In this document: positions 1-7,040 of the stretch, piece by piece | How the letters are laid out: each line of letters opens with the position of its first letter | How positions within the stretch are numbered: position 1 is the first letter of the stretch | Assembly: GCA_964348185.1 (NCBI GenBank) | Contig: CAYGBW010000112.1 | Location: 1-13,859, forward strand | Origin: CAYGBW01 sp964348185 | GTDB taxonomy: Bacteria; Desulfobacterota; BSN033; WVXP01 | Direction of reading: 5' to 3' | DNA length: 13,859 bases | Program-made: the position numbers and the translations under genes | Notes under the pieces: generated by a model | The model's input: only the letters and a program-made list of their open reading frames with translations | Database searches by the model: none | What the model was told of the DNA's origin: nothing

Positions 1-147
1 GAATCTCGCCCCTTCGGGAACACTCTCCTTCGGCAAGCTCAGGACAGGCTCTTCGCCAAGACGGGTAGCCCCAAAAACTCCGTAATGTTCGCTCCAGGGA
101 CATTTTTCAGTGACGACTATTTAAATGTTCTTGCTCCATTCCTCTTC

Positions 148-200
148 ATTCTGACTCCTGACTTCTGACTCCTGGTTTTCTATTCTGACTCCTGACTTCT
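148..200. repeat. Short direct repeats (TTCTGACTCCTG x3)
   Basis: The 12-mer TTCTGACTCCTG occurs three times, at 149-160, 163-174 and 183-194. A 19-bp segment, ATTCTGACTCCTGACTTCT, is exactly duplicated at 148-166 and 182-200. This is seen directly in the sequence. The block is non-coding and lies about 100 bp before the sigma-54 activator gene. It looks like simple intergenic repeat expansion; a regulatory role is not shown. Confidence 0.85.
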
Positions 201-214
201 CATGTGATTAGAAT
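185..214 (+). promoter_or_regulatory. Possible sigma-70-type promoter for the FHA activator
   Basis: CTGACT (185-190, 4/6 match to TTGACA) is separated by 18 bp from TAGAAT (209-214, 5/6 match to TATAAT). Transcription would begin near 221 and give a leader of about 77 nt. The -35 falls inside the last CTGACTCC repeat. This is a match by eye only, with a weak -35, so it is a low-confidence call. Confidence 0.25.
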
Positions 215-297
215 AAGTGTTGAGGGTTGGGACGCTTGAACCGTCTCACTGCGCCCTGTTTGACATTTCGTCCACTGGATGCTAGATTTAGGCTTTT

Positions 298-1620
298 ATG
301 AGGGACAAGACAACGAGGAAGATAAAGACCAAGGACCTCCGATCCTACCCCTTTTACGTTCGTCGGGGAAAACTGGTCGTCCTGTCGGGACCGGATAGGG
401 AGAAGACCCGAGCGGTGGATTTGCCGGAGTTGACCATTGGTTGCAAAGAGGACAACCATCTGATTCTCACGGATTCTACCGTATCGAGGCATCATGCTGT
501 CCTGATAGAATCGGGTGGGGGGTATCTGATCAGGGATCTCGATAGCACCAATGGAACCTATCTGGATGGGGTGCGCATAAAAGAGGCCGTTCTGGAATTT
601 GGGAGAGTCATCACCCTCGGTGAGACCCAGATAAAGTTCGTCCCCTACCAGGAGAAAATCGAGGTCTTCCCCAGCTCAAAAAAAGCCTTCGGGGAGGTCT
701 ATGGCCAATCTTTAGAGATGCGTAACATATTTGGCATCTTGGAAAGAGTGGCCTCCACGGATGTGACGATTATCCTGGAGGGAGAAACGGGAACGGGAAA
801 GGAGTTGTTGGCCAGGGCCATTCATGGGAACAGTTCAAGAGTCAAAGGCCCCTTTGTGGTCTTTGACTGTGGCTCTGTAGCCGAGAATCTCATCGAGAGT
901 GAACTCTTTGGTCACGAAAAGGGTGCCTTCACAGGGGCCACCTATTCCCGCCAGGGGGTGTTTGAGATGGCCCAGGGGGGAACACTCTTCCTCGATGAGA
1001 TCGGAGAACTCAGCCTGGACCTCCAGCCCAAGCTTCTGAGGGTACTGGAGACCCGAGAGGTGAAACGGGTGGGGGGAAGTCGGACGATGCACATCAACGT
1101 CCGTTTGATTGCGGCCACCCATCGGAACCTCGCCACGGAGGTCCGAAAGGGAACGTTTCGGGAGGACCTCTTCTATCGCCTTTCCGTGTTAAGGCTGCGC
1201 ATTCCACCCCTGAGGGAGAGAAAGGAGGACATCCCTCTCATCACCCAGCAGCTTCTCCGAAGTCTTTCTCAAGAGTACAGCATTGACGCTGTTCTGGATA
1301 TAGCCCGTGAAACGTTGGAGATCCTTAATTCCTATGATTGGCCGGGGAACGTAAGGGAACTTCGGAACGTTTTGAGCAGGGCCATGGCCATGGGGAGGCG
1401 AACCGTGGTTCGGCCAGGGGACCTTCTCTTGTCGTCTGATTCAGATTCGTCTGATGAGGCGATGGACTCTCTGATTGGGAGGTCTCTGGAGGAGATCGAA
1501 AGAACGGCTATCATTCAGACCCTGAGGGCCCACCAGGGCAACAAGACTCAGACAGCCAGAGCACTTGGGATTGCTTACTCAACCCTGTATGAGAAGATCA
1601 AAAAACACCACATCCAGTAG
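298..1620 (+). CDS. FHA-domain sigma-54-dependent transcriptional activator
   Basis: This is a 440-aa bacterial enhancer-binding protein. An N-terminal FHA domain (about residues 24-115) shows SRHHA at 63-67 and STNGT at 83-87. The central AAA+ domain (about 133-360) has Walker A GETGTGKE (162-169), an intact GAFTGA sigma-54 contact loop (209-214), Walker B FLDE (231-234) and WPGNVREL (348-355). The C-terminal Fis-type helix-turn-helix (about 402-436) contains NKTQTARALGIAYSTLYEKI. In this family ATP hydrolysis remodels sigma-54 RNA polymerase, and the FHA domain senses a phospho-peptide or protein partner instead of a two-component receiver. The FHA position usually held by the phospho-contacting Arg (IGR) is Cys49 (IGCKED). 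An in-frame TAG at 289-291 leaves ATG 298 as the earliest ATG, although its SD is weak. The gene immediately downstream has a near-consensus sigma-54 promoter, so it is the likely target (inference). Confidence 0.95.
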   Translation: MRDKTTRKIKTKDLRSYPFYVRRGKLVVLSGPDREKTRAVDLPELTIGCKEDNHLILTDSTVSRHHAVLIESGGGYLIRDLDSTNGTYLDGVRIKEAVLEFGRVITLGETQIKFVPYQEKIEVFPSSKKAFGEVYGQSLEMRNIFGILERVASTDVTIILEGETGTGKELLARAIHGNSSRVKGPFVVFDCGSVAENLIESELFGHEKGAFTGATYSRQGVFEMAQGGTLFLDEIGELSLDLQPKLLRVLETREVKRVGGSRTMHINVRLIAATHRNLATEVRKGTFREDLFYRLSVLRLRIPPLRERKEDIPLITQQLLRSLSQEYSIDAVLDIARETLEILNSYDWPGNVRELRNVLSRAMAMGRRTVVRPGDLLLSSDSDSSDEAMDSLIGRSLEEIERTAIIQTLRAHQGNKTQTARALGIAYSTLYEKIKKHHIQ

Positions 1621-1679
1621 ACTCCATCCCATCCCCCTTTGAAAGGGACTCCGACTTCCCACCCCACGAAATCCGGAGA

Positions 1680-1720
1680 CCCCTATTCGATTTTCGAATA
1701 GGGGGCGCTGCCGCCTTTTT
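1680..1720 (+). terminator. Perfect 11-bp dyad plus GC hairpin and T5: terminator or activator site
   Basis: CCCCTATTCGA (1680-1690) and its exact inverse complement TCGAATAGGGG (1694-1704) form an 11-bp stem with a 3-nt loop. A smaller hairpin, GGCG-CTGC-CGCC (1704-1715), follows directly and leads into TTTTT (1716-1720). Together they could terminate the activator gene. The large dyad is also centred about 154 bp upstream of the predicted sigma-54 start site. That is a typical distance for an upstream activating sequence bound by a Fis-type HTH, so both roles are possible. Confidence 0.5.
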
Positions 1721-1819
1721 GGGATCCTCCCCTTTTTCTTTCTCCATGTAGGGAGAATTAGTTATTGAATTCATAGACTTACAATAGATTCTCCTCTCAG
1801 CCAAAAGACGGAGGCCCCA

Positions 1820-1835
1820 TGGCATGGCCATTGCT
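1820..1835 (+). promoter_or_regulatory. Sigma-54 (-24/-12) promoter of the pseudokinase gene
   Basis: TGGCATGGCCATTGCT matches the sigma-54 consensus TGGCACG-N4-TTGCW at every defined position except one (C to T). The invariant GG (1821-1822) and GC (1833-1834) are exactly 10 bp apart. Transcription would begin near 1846, leaving about 22 nt before ATG 1868, with the GGGAGG Shine-Dalgarno inside that leader. It lies 200 bp after a gene encoding a sigma-54 activator. I noticed no other equally good match while reading the window. Confidence 0.8.
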
Positions 1836-1867
1836 CTAGCACCTCACGAAAAAAGGGAGGAAGACCG

Positions 1868-2683
1868 ATGTTTTCCCCATTCCAGCAGATCCAGGGTACC
1901 ATGAAGTTTCTGGTCCATGAAGGACTGGCAGGAAAGAAACCGGAAAAGAGAGGAGATCCGCTGGCACCTGGGACAGTCATCGACGGGCGCTACCGGATTG
2001 AGGAGTGCCTCGGAGGCGACGGAACGCAGAGGCTTTACGCAGTGAATCACGTTCGGAACGAAGGGGTTTGTCCCTTCTGTCGCCTGAAGCTGAAGGAAAC
2101 TCAGGGTTGTTTTTGCAACCACTGTGGAGCCGCAGTTCGAGAGAAGTTGATTCAAATGGAAGCGCTCCGTGGGCCGATAGATCCACAATTGATCCTAAGA
2201 CTGCTGGGCGTCTCTCATCCCGGGATTGCGCAAATCTTTGACATCCTCTCTGAGGGATCGACCGTCTATCTCTTTTCTCAGTACTTTCACGGAGTAACGC
2301 TTGATCGTCTGGAAGGGATGCTTACGGCCGAGCAGATTCGAAGGGCAGGGATTTGCCTCATCGAAACCGTGGAATATCTCCATGCTCAGGGACTCTGCCG
2401 CATGAATCTCCGCCCATCCAATCTCAAGTTGGTGGACAACAGACCCCGACTCCTCAGCTTGAGCGCATGCCGACTAAAAAGCGATTTGCCCGGAAAGGAA
2501 CTCGACTGGGTTGATCGGGAGGATTTCAGGAGACTCCTTGAGACACTAGAGCAACTGGCGGCCGAATACGTGGAGGAAGTTCAGGACGAGATGCTTTGTC
2601 GTCTCCTGGTTGCCCTTGAAGAGATAATCGGAAAGGGTACCCTTGCTGCAAGGGATGTTGAGGAGGCTCTCGCTCGCTTGTAG
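1868..2683 (+). CDS. Pseudokinase with inserted four-Cys zinc-ribbon motif
   Basis: This 271-aa protein has the N-terminal part and core of a bacterial Ser/Thr kinase: GRYRIEECLGG (40-50), LYAV (56-59), an LHAQGL...RPSN catalytic-loop region (171-185) and a short C-lobe. Key catalytic positions are changed. The VAIK lysine is Asn60, the HRD motif reads RMN (178-180) so the base Asp is Asn, and DFG reads SLS (197-199). Asn185 is kept. Between the VAIK-equivalent strand and the alpha-C region sits an insert with CPFC (68-71) and CNHC (83-86), which looks like a zinc ribbon; Cys81 is a further cysteine. Only about 70 residues follow the SLS motif, so the C-lobe is short. No signal peptide or membrane segment is visible. 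ATG 1868 follows a strong GGGAGG. It is probably a non-catalytic scaffold or sensor (inference) whose transcription depends on the sigma-54 promoter and the adjacent FHA activator. It ends 28 bp from convergent rodA. Confidence 0.85.
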   Translation: MFSPFQQIQGTMKFLVHEGLAGKKPEKRGDPLAPGTVIDGRYRIEECLGGDGTQRLYAVNHVRNEGVCPFCRLKLKETQGCFCNHCGAAVREKLIQMEALRGPIDPQLILRLLGVSHPGIAQIFDILSEGSTVYLFSQYFHGVTLDRLEGMLTAEQIRRAGICLIETVEYLHAQGLCRMNLRPSNLKLVDNRPRLLSLSACRLKSDLPGKELDWVDREDFRRLLETLEQLAAEYVEEVQDEMLCRLLVALEEIIGKGTLAARDVEEALARL

Positions 2684-2711
2684 TCTGAGTGTCAGGCTAA
2701 ATTCCCGCCAT

Positions 2712-3821
2712 TCAGAATACATACCGTCGCATGCTCACATTCAGGAGCAATCCGATTCCCGCCATCACGGCGATGGTCGACGACCCGCCAAGACTGAGAA
2801 AGGGGAGGGGAATTCCCACCACGGGCATCATTCCCAGCACCATCCCCAAGTTTGTGAAGATGTGCCAGAATATCATGGCCACAACCCCGAATGCCCCGAT
2901 GGCCCCAAAACGATCTTTGGAGCGGACACTGATTTGAAGGCCCAACAGAAGGACGAGGAAGAAGAGAATCAAGAGAACAACGGAACCCAAGAATCCCCAC
3001 TCCTCGGCCAGATTGCAGAGAATAAAATCGGTGTGACGGGCCGGGATAAATCCGAGCTTTGTGTAGGTTCCAGCGAGAAAACCCTTTCCTGCCAATCCTC
3101 CTGAGCCGATCGCAATTTTTGACTGCTGAACGTGATAGCCGGCCCCCAGGGGATCGAGACCCGGGCTGAAAAAGGCCAGGATTCGCTCCTTCTGGTAATC
3201 CTTGAGATAGTAATTCCATAACAGAGGAAGGGCAGCCAGGCCACTCACAGCGAGAATTAGGAAGGATTTCAGCCGAATTCTCACGAAGAAAAGGATCGAA
3301 AACAGAATGAGAAACAGGACAATTGCCGTTCCAAGGTCCGGTTGGAGGAGAATCAAAGCGGCCGGGGCAACGGTTCCCAGGAAAGGGATGATTAAGTCCC
3401 TCAACATGTATCCGTCTGTTTTGGGGTTGTTGGTAAAAAACTTTGCCAGAGCCAGGACCAGACTGAATTTGACGGCTTCCGAAGGCTGGAAAGAAAAGGG
3501 GCCGAATCGGATCCAACGCTGAACGCCTCCCGTAACCAGGTGATTAATCACGAGAACCACCAGAGGGATTAGAGAAGCCGCAAAAATAGGATAAGCAAAT
3601 GTCCGATAGTGTCGGTAATCGATGAAGGCAACCAATAGCATCACCACGAAGCCCAGAGCGAACCAGAGCGTCTGCCTGAGATATATCGGAATTCCATCGA
3701 TTTGCTGGCCGAGAGTTGTACTGTACAGGTTGAGCACGCCGATCGCCATGAGGGAGGCAACCAGAACAACGAGGGGCCAGTCAAAATGGTCCATGAGTCT
3801 TCGATCAATGAGATAGATCAC
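2712..3821 (-). CDS. rodA: RodA, SEDS peptidoglycan glycosyltransferase
   Basis: This is a polytopic inner-membrane protein of about 369 aa that polymerises lipid II glycan strands during lateral wall growth, working with PBP2 and MreBCD. Family signatures include the N-terminal IDRRLMDHFDW, WIRFGPFSFQPSE (about residues 103-115), GAGYHVQQSKIAIGSGG and PARHTDFI. The Asp of the last motif (about 265) matches the catalytic Asp of SEDS polymerases (D262 in E. coli RodA). I choose GTG at 3821 because AAGGA lies 8 bp upstream and the protein then begins MIYLIDRR, like typical RodA. The ATG at 3884 would add 21 residues lying inside mrdA. With GTG the gene overlaps the end of mrdA by 17 bp, which suggests translational coupling. 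It is the last gene of the operon, and I saw no clear terminator in the 28 bp before the convergent neighbour. Confidence 0.95.
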   Translation of the reverse strand: MIYLIDRRLMDHFDWPLVVLVASLMAIGVLNLYSTTLGQQIDGIPIYLRQTLWFALGFVVMLLVAFIDYRHYRTFAYPIFAASLIPLVVLVINHLVTGGVQRWIRFGPFSFQPSEAVKFSLVLALAKFFTNNPKTDGYMLRDLIIPFLGTVAPAALILLQPDLGTAIVLFLILFSILFFVRIRLKSFLILAVSGLAALPLLWNYYLKDYQKERILAFFSPGLDPLGAGYHVQQSKIAIGSGGLAGKGFLAGTYTKLGFIPARHTDFILCNLAEEWGFLGSVVLLILFFLVLLLGLQISVRSKDRFGAIGAFGVVAMIFWHIFTNLGMVLGMMPVVGIPLPFLSLGGSSTIAVMAGIGLLLNVSMRRYVF

Positions 3822-5676
3822 GACGGGTTTCCTTAAAGGCAACGCTTCCAGGGGTTGGCTGGGTTTGTTGCAAGGCACTCTCAATGATTGTTCGGGCTAC
3901 AGGCGCTGCAGCCGATGCTCCGTGCCCCCCATGCTGGATAAGGACGGCAACAGCGATGAAGGGTTTTTCCTGGGACGCATAGGCTACAAACCACGCATGG
4001 TCTCGATACCGCAGGGGAATCTCTTCCTCGTTTTCAATGTCTTCCACTTGTTCAAGCTTCACGACTTGAGCGGTGCCGGTTTTTCCAGAGACCGAAACGT
4101 CCTTGATCCTTGCGATCCTTCCCGTTCCTTTCGGATCGGTCACGACTCCCCTGAGGGCCTCACGGATCAATTCGAGGCTTTTTTCGGATAGGGCGACGCG
4201 TCGGGCCACCATGCTCGGGTATTCCTCGATGATATTCCCATCGACGTCCTCGACCCGCTGAACGACCTGAGGTCTATACAGGATTCCTCCGTTGGCAATG
4301 GCCGCAATCATGTTGGCCATCTGAATGGGGGTGACCAGAACCGCCCCCTGTCCAATGCCTGAAACCAGGGTCTCCCCCTCGTACCATGCCTCACCGTGCC
4401 TTTTTCTCTTCCATTCCGTGGTGGGTATGAGACCCGGTTTTTCATCCCCGAGCTCGATTCCCGTTGTCTTTCCAAACCCGAGTTCTCTCGCATAGCGAGC
4501 GATGGTGTCGATTCCCAATCTGAGAGCGACCTGGTAGAAATAAACGTCGCAGGACTCCACAATCGCCTTCCGAAGGTTTACAATACCATGGCCCCCCTTT
4601 TTCCAGCAGCGGTAGGTTTTTCTTCCCAAGGTGTAGAACCCGGGACACCTCAGCGTCTCCTCAGGTGTGATGGCCTCCTCTTCCAATGCAGCGACAGCGG
4701 TGACGATCTTAAAAACCGAACCGGGGGGATACTGTCCCTGGATGGCCTTGTTCTGGAGAGGATGAAAGGGGGTGTTCAAGAGGTTAAGCCAGTCCTGTGC
4801 TCGAATACCTGATGCAAAGAGATCGGGATTGAAGGAGGGGGTGCTGGCCATGGCCAGGATCCTTCCTGACCGGGGGTCCAGGGCGATGGCGGCCCCGATT
4901 TTGCCTTTCAGCGAATCTTCCATGGTTTTCTGAATTTCCAGGTCAATCGTGAGGACCACGTTGTGACCCGGTTGGGGGGAAACGCTGCTGAGAATCCTGA
5001 TCTCTCGACCTACGGAATCTACCTCAACCTGGCGTCCTCCATCGACCTGCCGAAGCTTGCCCTCCCATTGCTTCTCCACCCCGTCTTTACCAATGAAATC
5101 CCCCAAATGGTAGCCCTGGGATGCCATCTTCTTCAGCTCGCTCTGATCGATCTCACCCAGGTATCCCAACAGGTGAGAGGCGAGAGAGTCGTAATTGTAC
5201 GACCTTCGGGGAACCACGTCAATCACCATCCCGGGAAGATCCAGCTTTTGGGTTTCCAGATAGGCCAACTCCTTCCTGGAGATATCCCCCTTGATCAAGA
5301 CAGGATGAAAAGGCTGGCGGCTGTTCTGACGGGTTATGCGGGATTTCACTTCCTTTGGCGCCGGGTTCAGAATCGTGGCCATTCTGGATGCAACCCGATC
5401 AATATCGTCAATGTCTTCTGGAACCAGAGAAACCTGAAAAGAAGGACGGTTGTCCACAAGGATCCGCTTGTTCTGATCCAGGATCATCCCCCGAGAGGCG
5501 GGAACCCTCCGAATTCGGATCCGGTTGTTTTTGGCAAGTTGGGTGAATTCCTCCCCTTTGATGATTTGCAGGTACCAAAGTCGGGAGAGGACAAAGACAA
5601 AAAAAACAGAAAGAGCGATGAGGAGGTACGGGTAGGTCGACTTCAGGTCATCCAGTTGATTGGAAGCGTACCGCAT
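3805..5676 (-). CDS. mrdA: Penicillin-binding protein 2 (elongasome transpeptidase)
   Basis: This 623-aa class B PBP cross-links peptidoglycan in the elongasome and activates RodA. One N-terminal membrane anchor (about 16-36, YLLIALSVFFVFVLSRLWYL) is followed by the pedestal region (RRVPASRGMILDQNKRILVDN) and the transpeptidase domain. Active-site motifs are S320-VFK (SxxK), SCD (375-377, the usual PBP2 form of SxN) and KTG (532-534). Residues C344, C357, H363 and C376 fall at spacings close to those of the zinc site described for E. coli PBP2 (D350, D365, H371, C384), so a structural metal site is likely. ATG 5676 has AGGGG 8 bp upstream and starts 16 bp after the mreD stop. The length is normal for the family. 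Confidence 0.97.
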   Translation of the reverse strand: MRYASNQLDDLKSTYPYLLIALSVFFVFVLSRLWYLQIIKGEEFTQLAKNNRIRIRRVPASRGMILDQNKRILVDNRPSFQVSLVPEDIDDIDRVASRMATILNPAPKEVKSRITRQNSRQPFHPVLIKGDISRKELAYLETQKLDLPGMVIDVVPRRSYNYDSLASHLLGYLGEIDQSELKKMASQGYHLGDFIGKDGVEKQWEGKLRQVDGGRQVEVDSVGREIRILSSVSPQPGHNVVLTIDLEIQKTMEDSLKGKIGAAIALDPRSGRILAMASTPSFNPDLFASGIRAQDWLNLLNTPFHPLQNKAIQGQYPPGSVFKIVTAVAALEEEAITPEETLRCPGFYTLGRKTYRCWKKGGHGIVNLRKAIVESCDVYFYQVALRLGIDTIARYARELGFGKTTGIELGDEKPGLIPTTEWKRKRHGEAWYEGETLVSGIGQGAVLVTPIQMANMIAAIANGGILYRPQVVQRVEDVDGNIIEEYPSMVARRVALSEKSLELIREALRGVVTDPKGTGRIARIKDVSVSGKTGTAQVVKLEQVEDIENEEEIPLRYRDHAWFVAYASQEKPFIAVAVLIQHGGHGASAAAPVARTIIESALQQTQPTPGSVAFKETRRDLSH

Positions 5677-5692
5677 CTTGTAGGCCCCTTTT

Positions 5693-6169
5693 TCATAAAG
5701 CCAGGAGTCTGGACCGCTTTAACAAAGCAAAGCAGAATGGTGCAGCCAAAGTCGTCAAAAGAATGGGGTAGAGGATCAATCGGCCCACCGGAGAAGGCAG
5801 AGTCGGCGAAAACGGGGCAACGCTGATCAGAATAAGGAGTATGGCCGCCTCAATTGAAGCCCCCATTGAAACCAGTACGAGCCCAGCCCAGGAAGACTCG
5901 AAGTATAGATGGCCTCGCATGGCGTAAACACAGAAGAAGACGAGGGTCTTGGTCAGAGCGAAGAATCCCAGTGTACTTCCAGCAAACACGTCCATGAGGC
6001 ACCCGAGCAGGAATGCAAGCAACGCCCCGGAAAATGGTGATTGGGAGATGCCGAGGTAGACCACCAGAACCAGGACGAGGTCAGGTCTGATGGAAAGATG
6101 GGGCAGTACGGTTGTCTGGAGGAAAAGCGCCGCCAGTCCAGCTACCAGAAAGGTCGCACCTTTTTTCAT
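5693..6169 (-). CDS. mreD: MreD, rod-shape-determining membrane protein
   Basis: This small hydrophobic protein (158 aa) has about five membrane segments and a GCLMDVFAGSTLGFFALTKT segment typical of MreD. It lies between mreC and mrdA, as is usual. MreD is an inner-membrane partner of MreC in the elongasome. I choose the ATG at 6169 (MKKGATFLVAGLAALF) because GGAG lies 8-9 bp upstream and it starts 22 bp after the mreC stop. The ATG at 6220 would add 17 polar residues and overlap mreC by 29 bp. Sequence similarity in this family is low, so the call leans on topology and position as well as motif. Confidence 0.9.
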   Translation of the reverse strand: MKKGATFLVAGLAALFLQTTVLPHLSIRPDLVLVLVVYLGISQSPFSGALLAFLLGCLMDVFAGSTLGFFALTKTLVFFCVYAMRGHLYFESSWAGLVLVSMGASIEAAILLILISVAPFSPTLPSPVGRLILYPILLTTLAAPFCFALLKRSRLLAL

Positions 6170-6191
6170 GAACGAGTTCTCCAGGTTTGCC

Positions 6192-7037
6192 TCATTGGCC
6201 CAAAGCTTCGTCCCTATCAAGAATCACGAAGACTTCCTCCAGTTTCCTGGAGTCCACTGAGTGACTGATCTCAACCTTCTGGAAGACCCCGTACGGCTTT
6301 TTCTCGACTTCTTTGACCGTTCCGACCATCAGGCCCTTGGGAAAACGGCCGCCAAGGCCTGACGTGATTACCCGATCTCCCAGGGATACGTCTTCCTGCC
6401 GGGAGACATAACTGAGATCGCAGAGTTCCTCTCCCTTGCCCTGGACAATACCCCTGGCCCGACTGGTCTGACAGATCGCATCGACGGAAGAGTTGTAGTC
6501 GGTGATCAGCAGGACTCTTGACACGTCTCGAGAGGTATTGATGACCTGCCCGACAAGCCCAGCGGCAGCGACGACGACCATTCCCTTGTTTACACCGTCA
6601 CTGCTTCCCTTGTTAATGATAATCGTCCGAAACCAGCTTGAGGCATCTTGGCCGATGAGCTCTGCTGGCAATGTAAGCTTGGGGATCTTTTTCTTAAAAT
6701 TCAGAAACCTTCTCAGCCGTTCATTGGCGATGGCCATCTCAGCCAGTTCCACATTCTTTTGTTCCAGTTCCACGACGAGCTTCCTCAACCTCTCGTTCTC
6801 TTCCCTCAAATGGACGAGCAATACATAGCTCTGGATCGCATCCGTGATGGCCCTTGCGGTCGCGTAATAGACTCGCTGAAATGGGGAAAGAATCTCCATG
6901 AAAAAATCCGGAAGCAGGGGAAGGCTGGAAGGCTGACCCGTGCGAGAGGACATCATGAGCAAAGAAGTGAGCAGAAGGACCAAGGCCAAGAGGAACAGGC
7001 GGTATCTTTTCGCAAATGTGCCGTTTTTTGCTCTCAT
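6192..7037 (-). CDS. mreC: MreC, cell-shape scaffold protein
   Basis: This 281-aa protein has one N-terminal membrane segment (about 12-30, YRLFLLALVLLLTSLLMM), a periplasmic heptad-like coiled coil (about 70-112, rich in Glu, Leu and Arg) and a beta-rich MreC core. The core includes TIIINKGSSDGVNKGMVVV, GLVGQVINTS, VLLITDYNSSVDA and GDRVITSGLGGRFPKGLMVG. MreC links MreB, PBP2 and RodA on the periplasmic side and promotes PBP2 activation. Its ATG is 3 bp from the mreB stop, so the two are almost certainly co-transcribed. Length and features are ordinary for the family. Confidence 0.96.
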   Translation of the reverse strand: MRAKNGTFAKRYRLFLLALVLLLTSLLMMSSRTGQPSSLPLLPDFFMEILSPFQRVYYATARAITDAIQSYVLLVHLREENERLRKLVVELEQKNVELAEMAIANERLRRFLNFKKKIPKLTLPAELIGQDASSWFRTIIINKGSSDGVNKGMVVVAAAGLVGQVINTSRDVSRVLLITDYNSSVDAICQTSRARGIVQGKGEELCDLSYVSRQEDVSLGDRVITSGLGGRFPKGLMVGTVKEVEKKPYGVFQKVEISHSVDSRKLEEVFVILDRDEALGQ

Positions 7038-7040
7038 GGC

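Larger units (their letters stand above)
1..297. other. Intergenic leader with repeats, no gene seen
   Basis: No convincing coding sequence is visible here. Bases 27-60 hold a TTCGGCAAGCTCAGGACAGG-type sequence followed by GGCTCTTCG. It resembles the repeat-derived sequence at the far right edge of the window (TTCGACGAGC and TTCGACAGGC at 13831-13852). Bases 148-200 hold short CTGACTCC repeats, listed separately. The rest is unremarkable AT-richer DNA that probably contains the promoter of the downstream FHA activator gene. Confidence 0.5.

Noticed and set aside
1868..2683. Active Ser/Thr protein kinase
   Set aside because: The VAIK Lys, HRD Asp and DFG Asp are all replaced, so ordinary phosphotransfer is unlikely.
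2643..3104. 153-aa open frame on the + strand
   Set aside because: It lies opposite rodA, has no domain and starts inside the pseudokinase gene; it is a shadow of rodA on the other strand.
2692..3516. 274-aa open frame on the - strand in another frame of rodA
   Set aside because: The sequence is Pro/Ser/Arg-rich with no domain, and the overlapping rodA frame carries all SEDS motifs.
4963..5826. 287-aa open frame on the + strand
   Set aside because: It is antisense to mrdA and the end of mreD, which have complete family motifs. Its translation has no recognisable domain.
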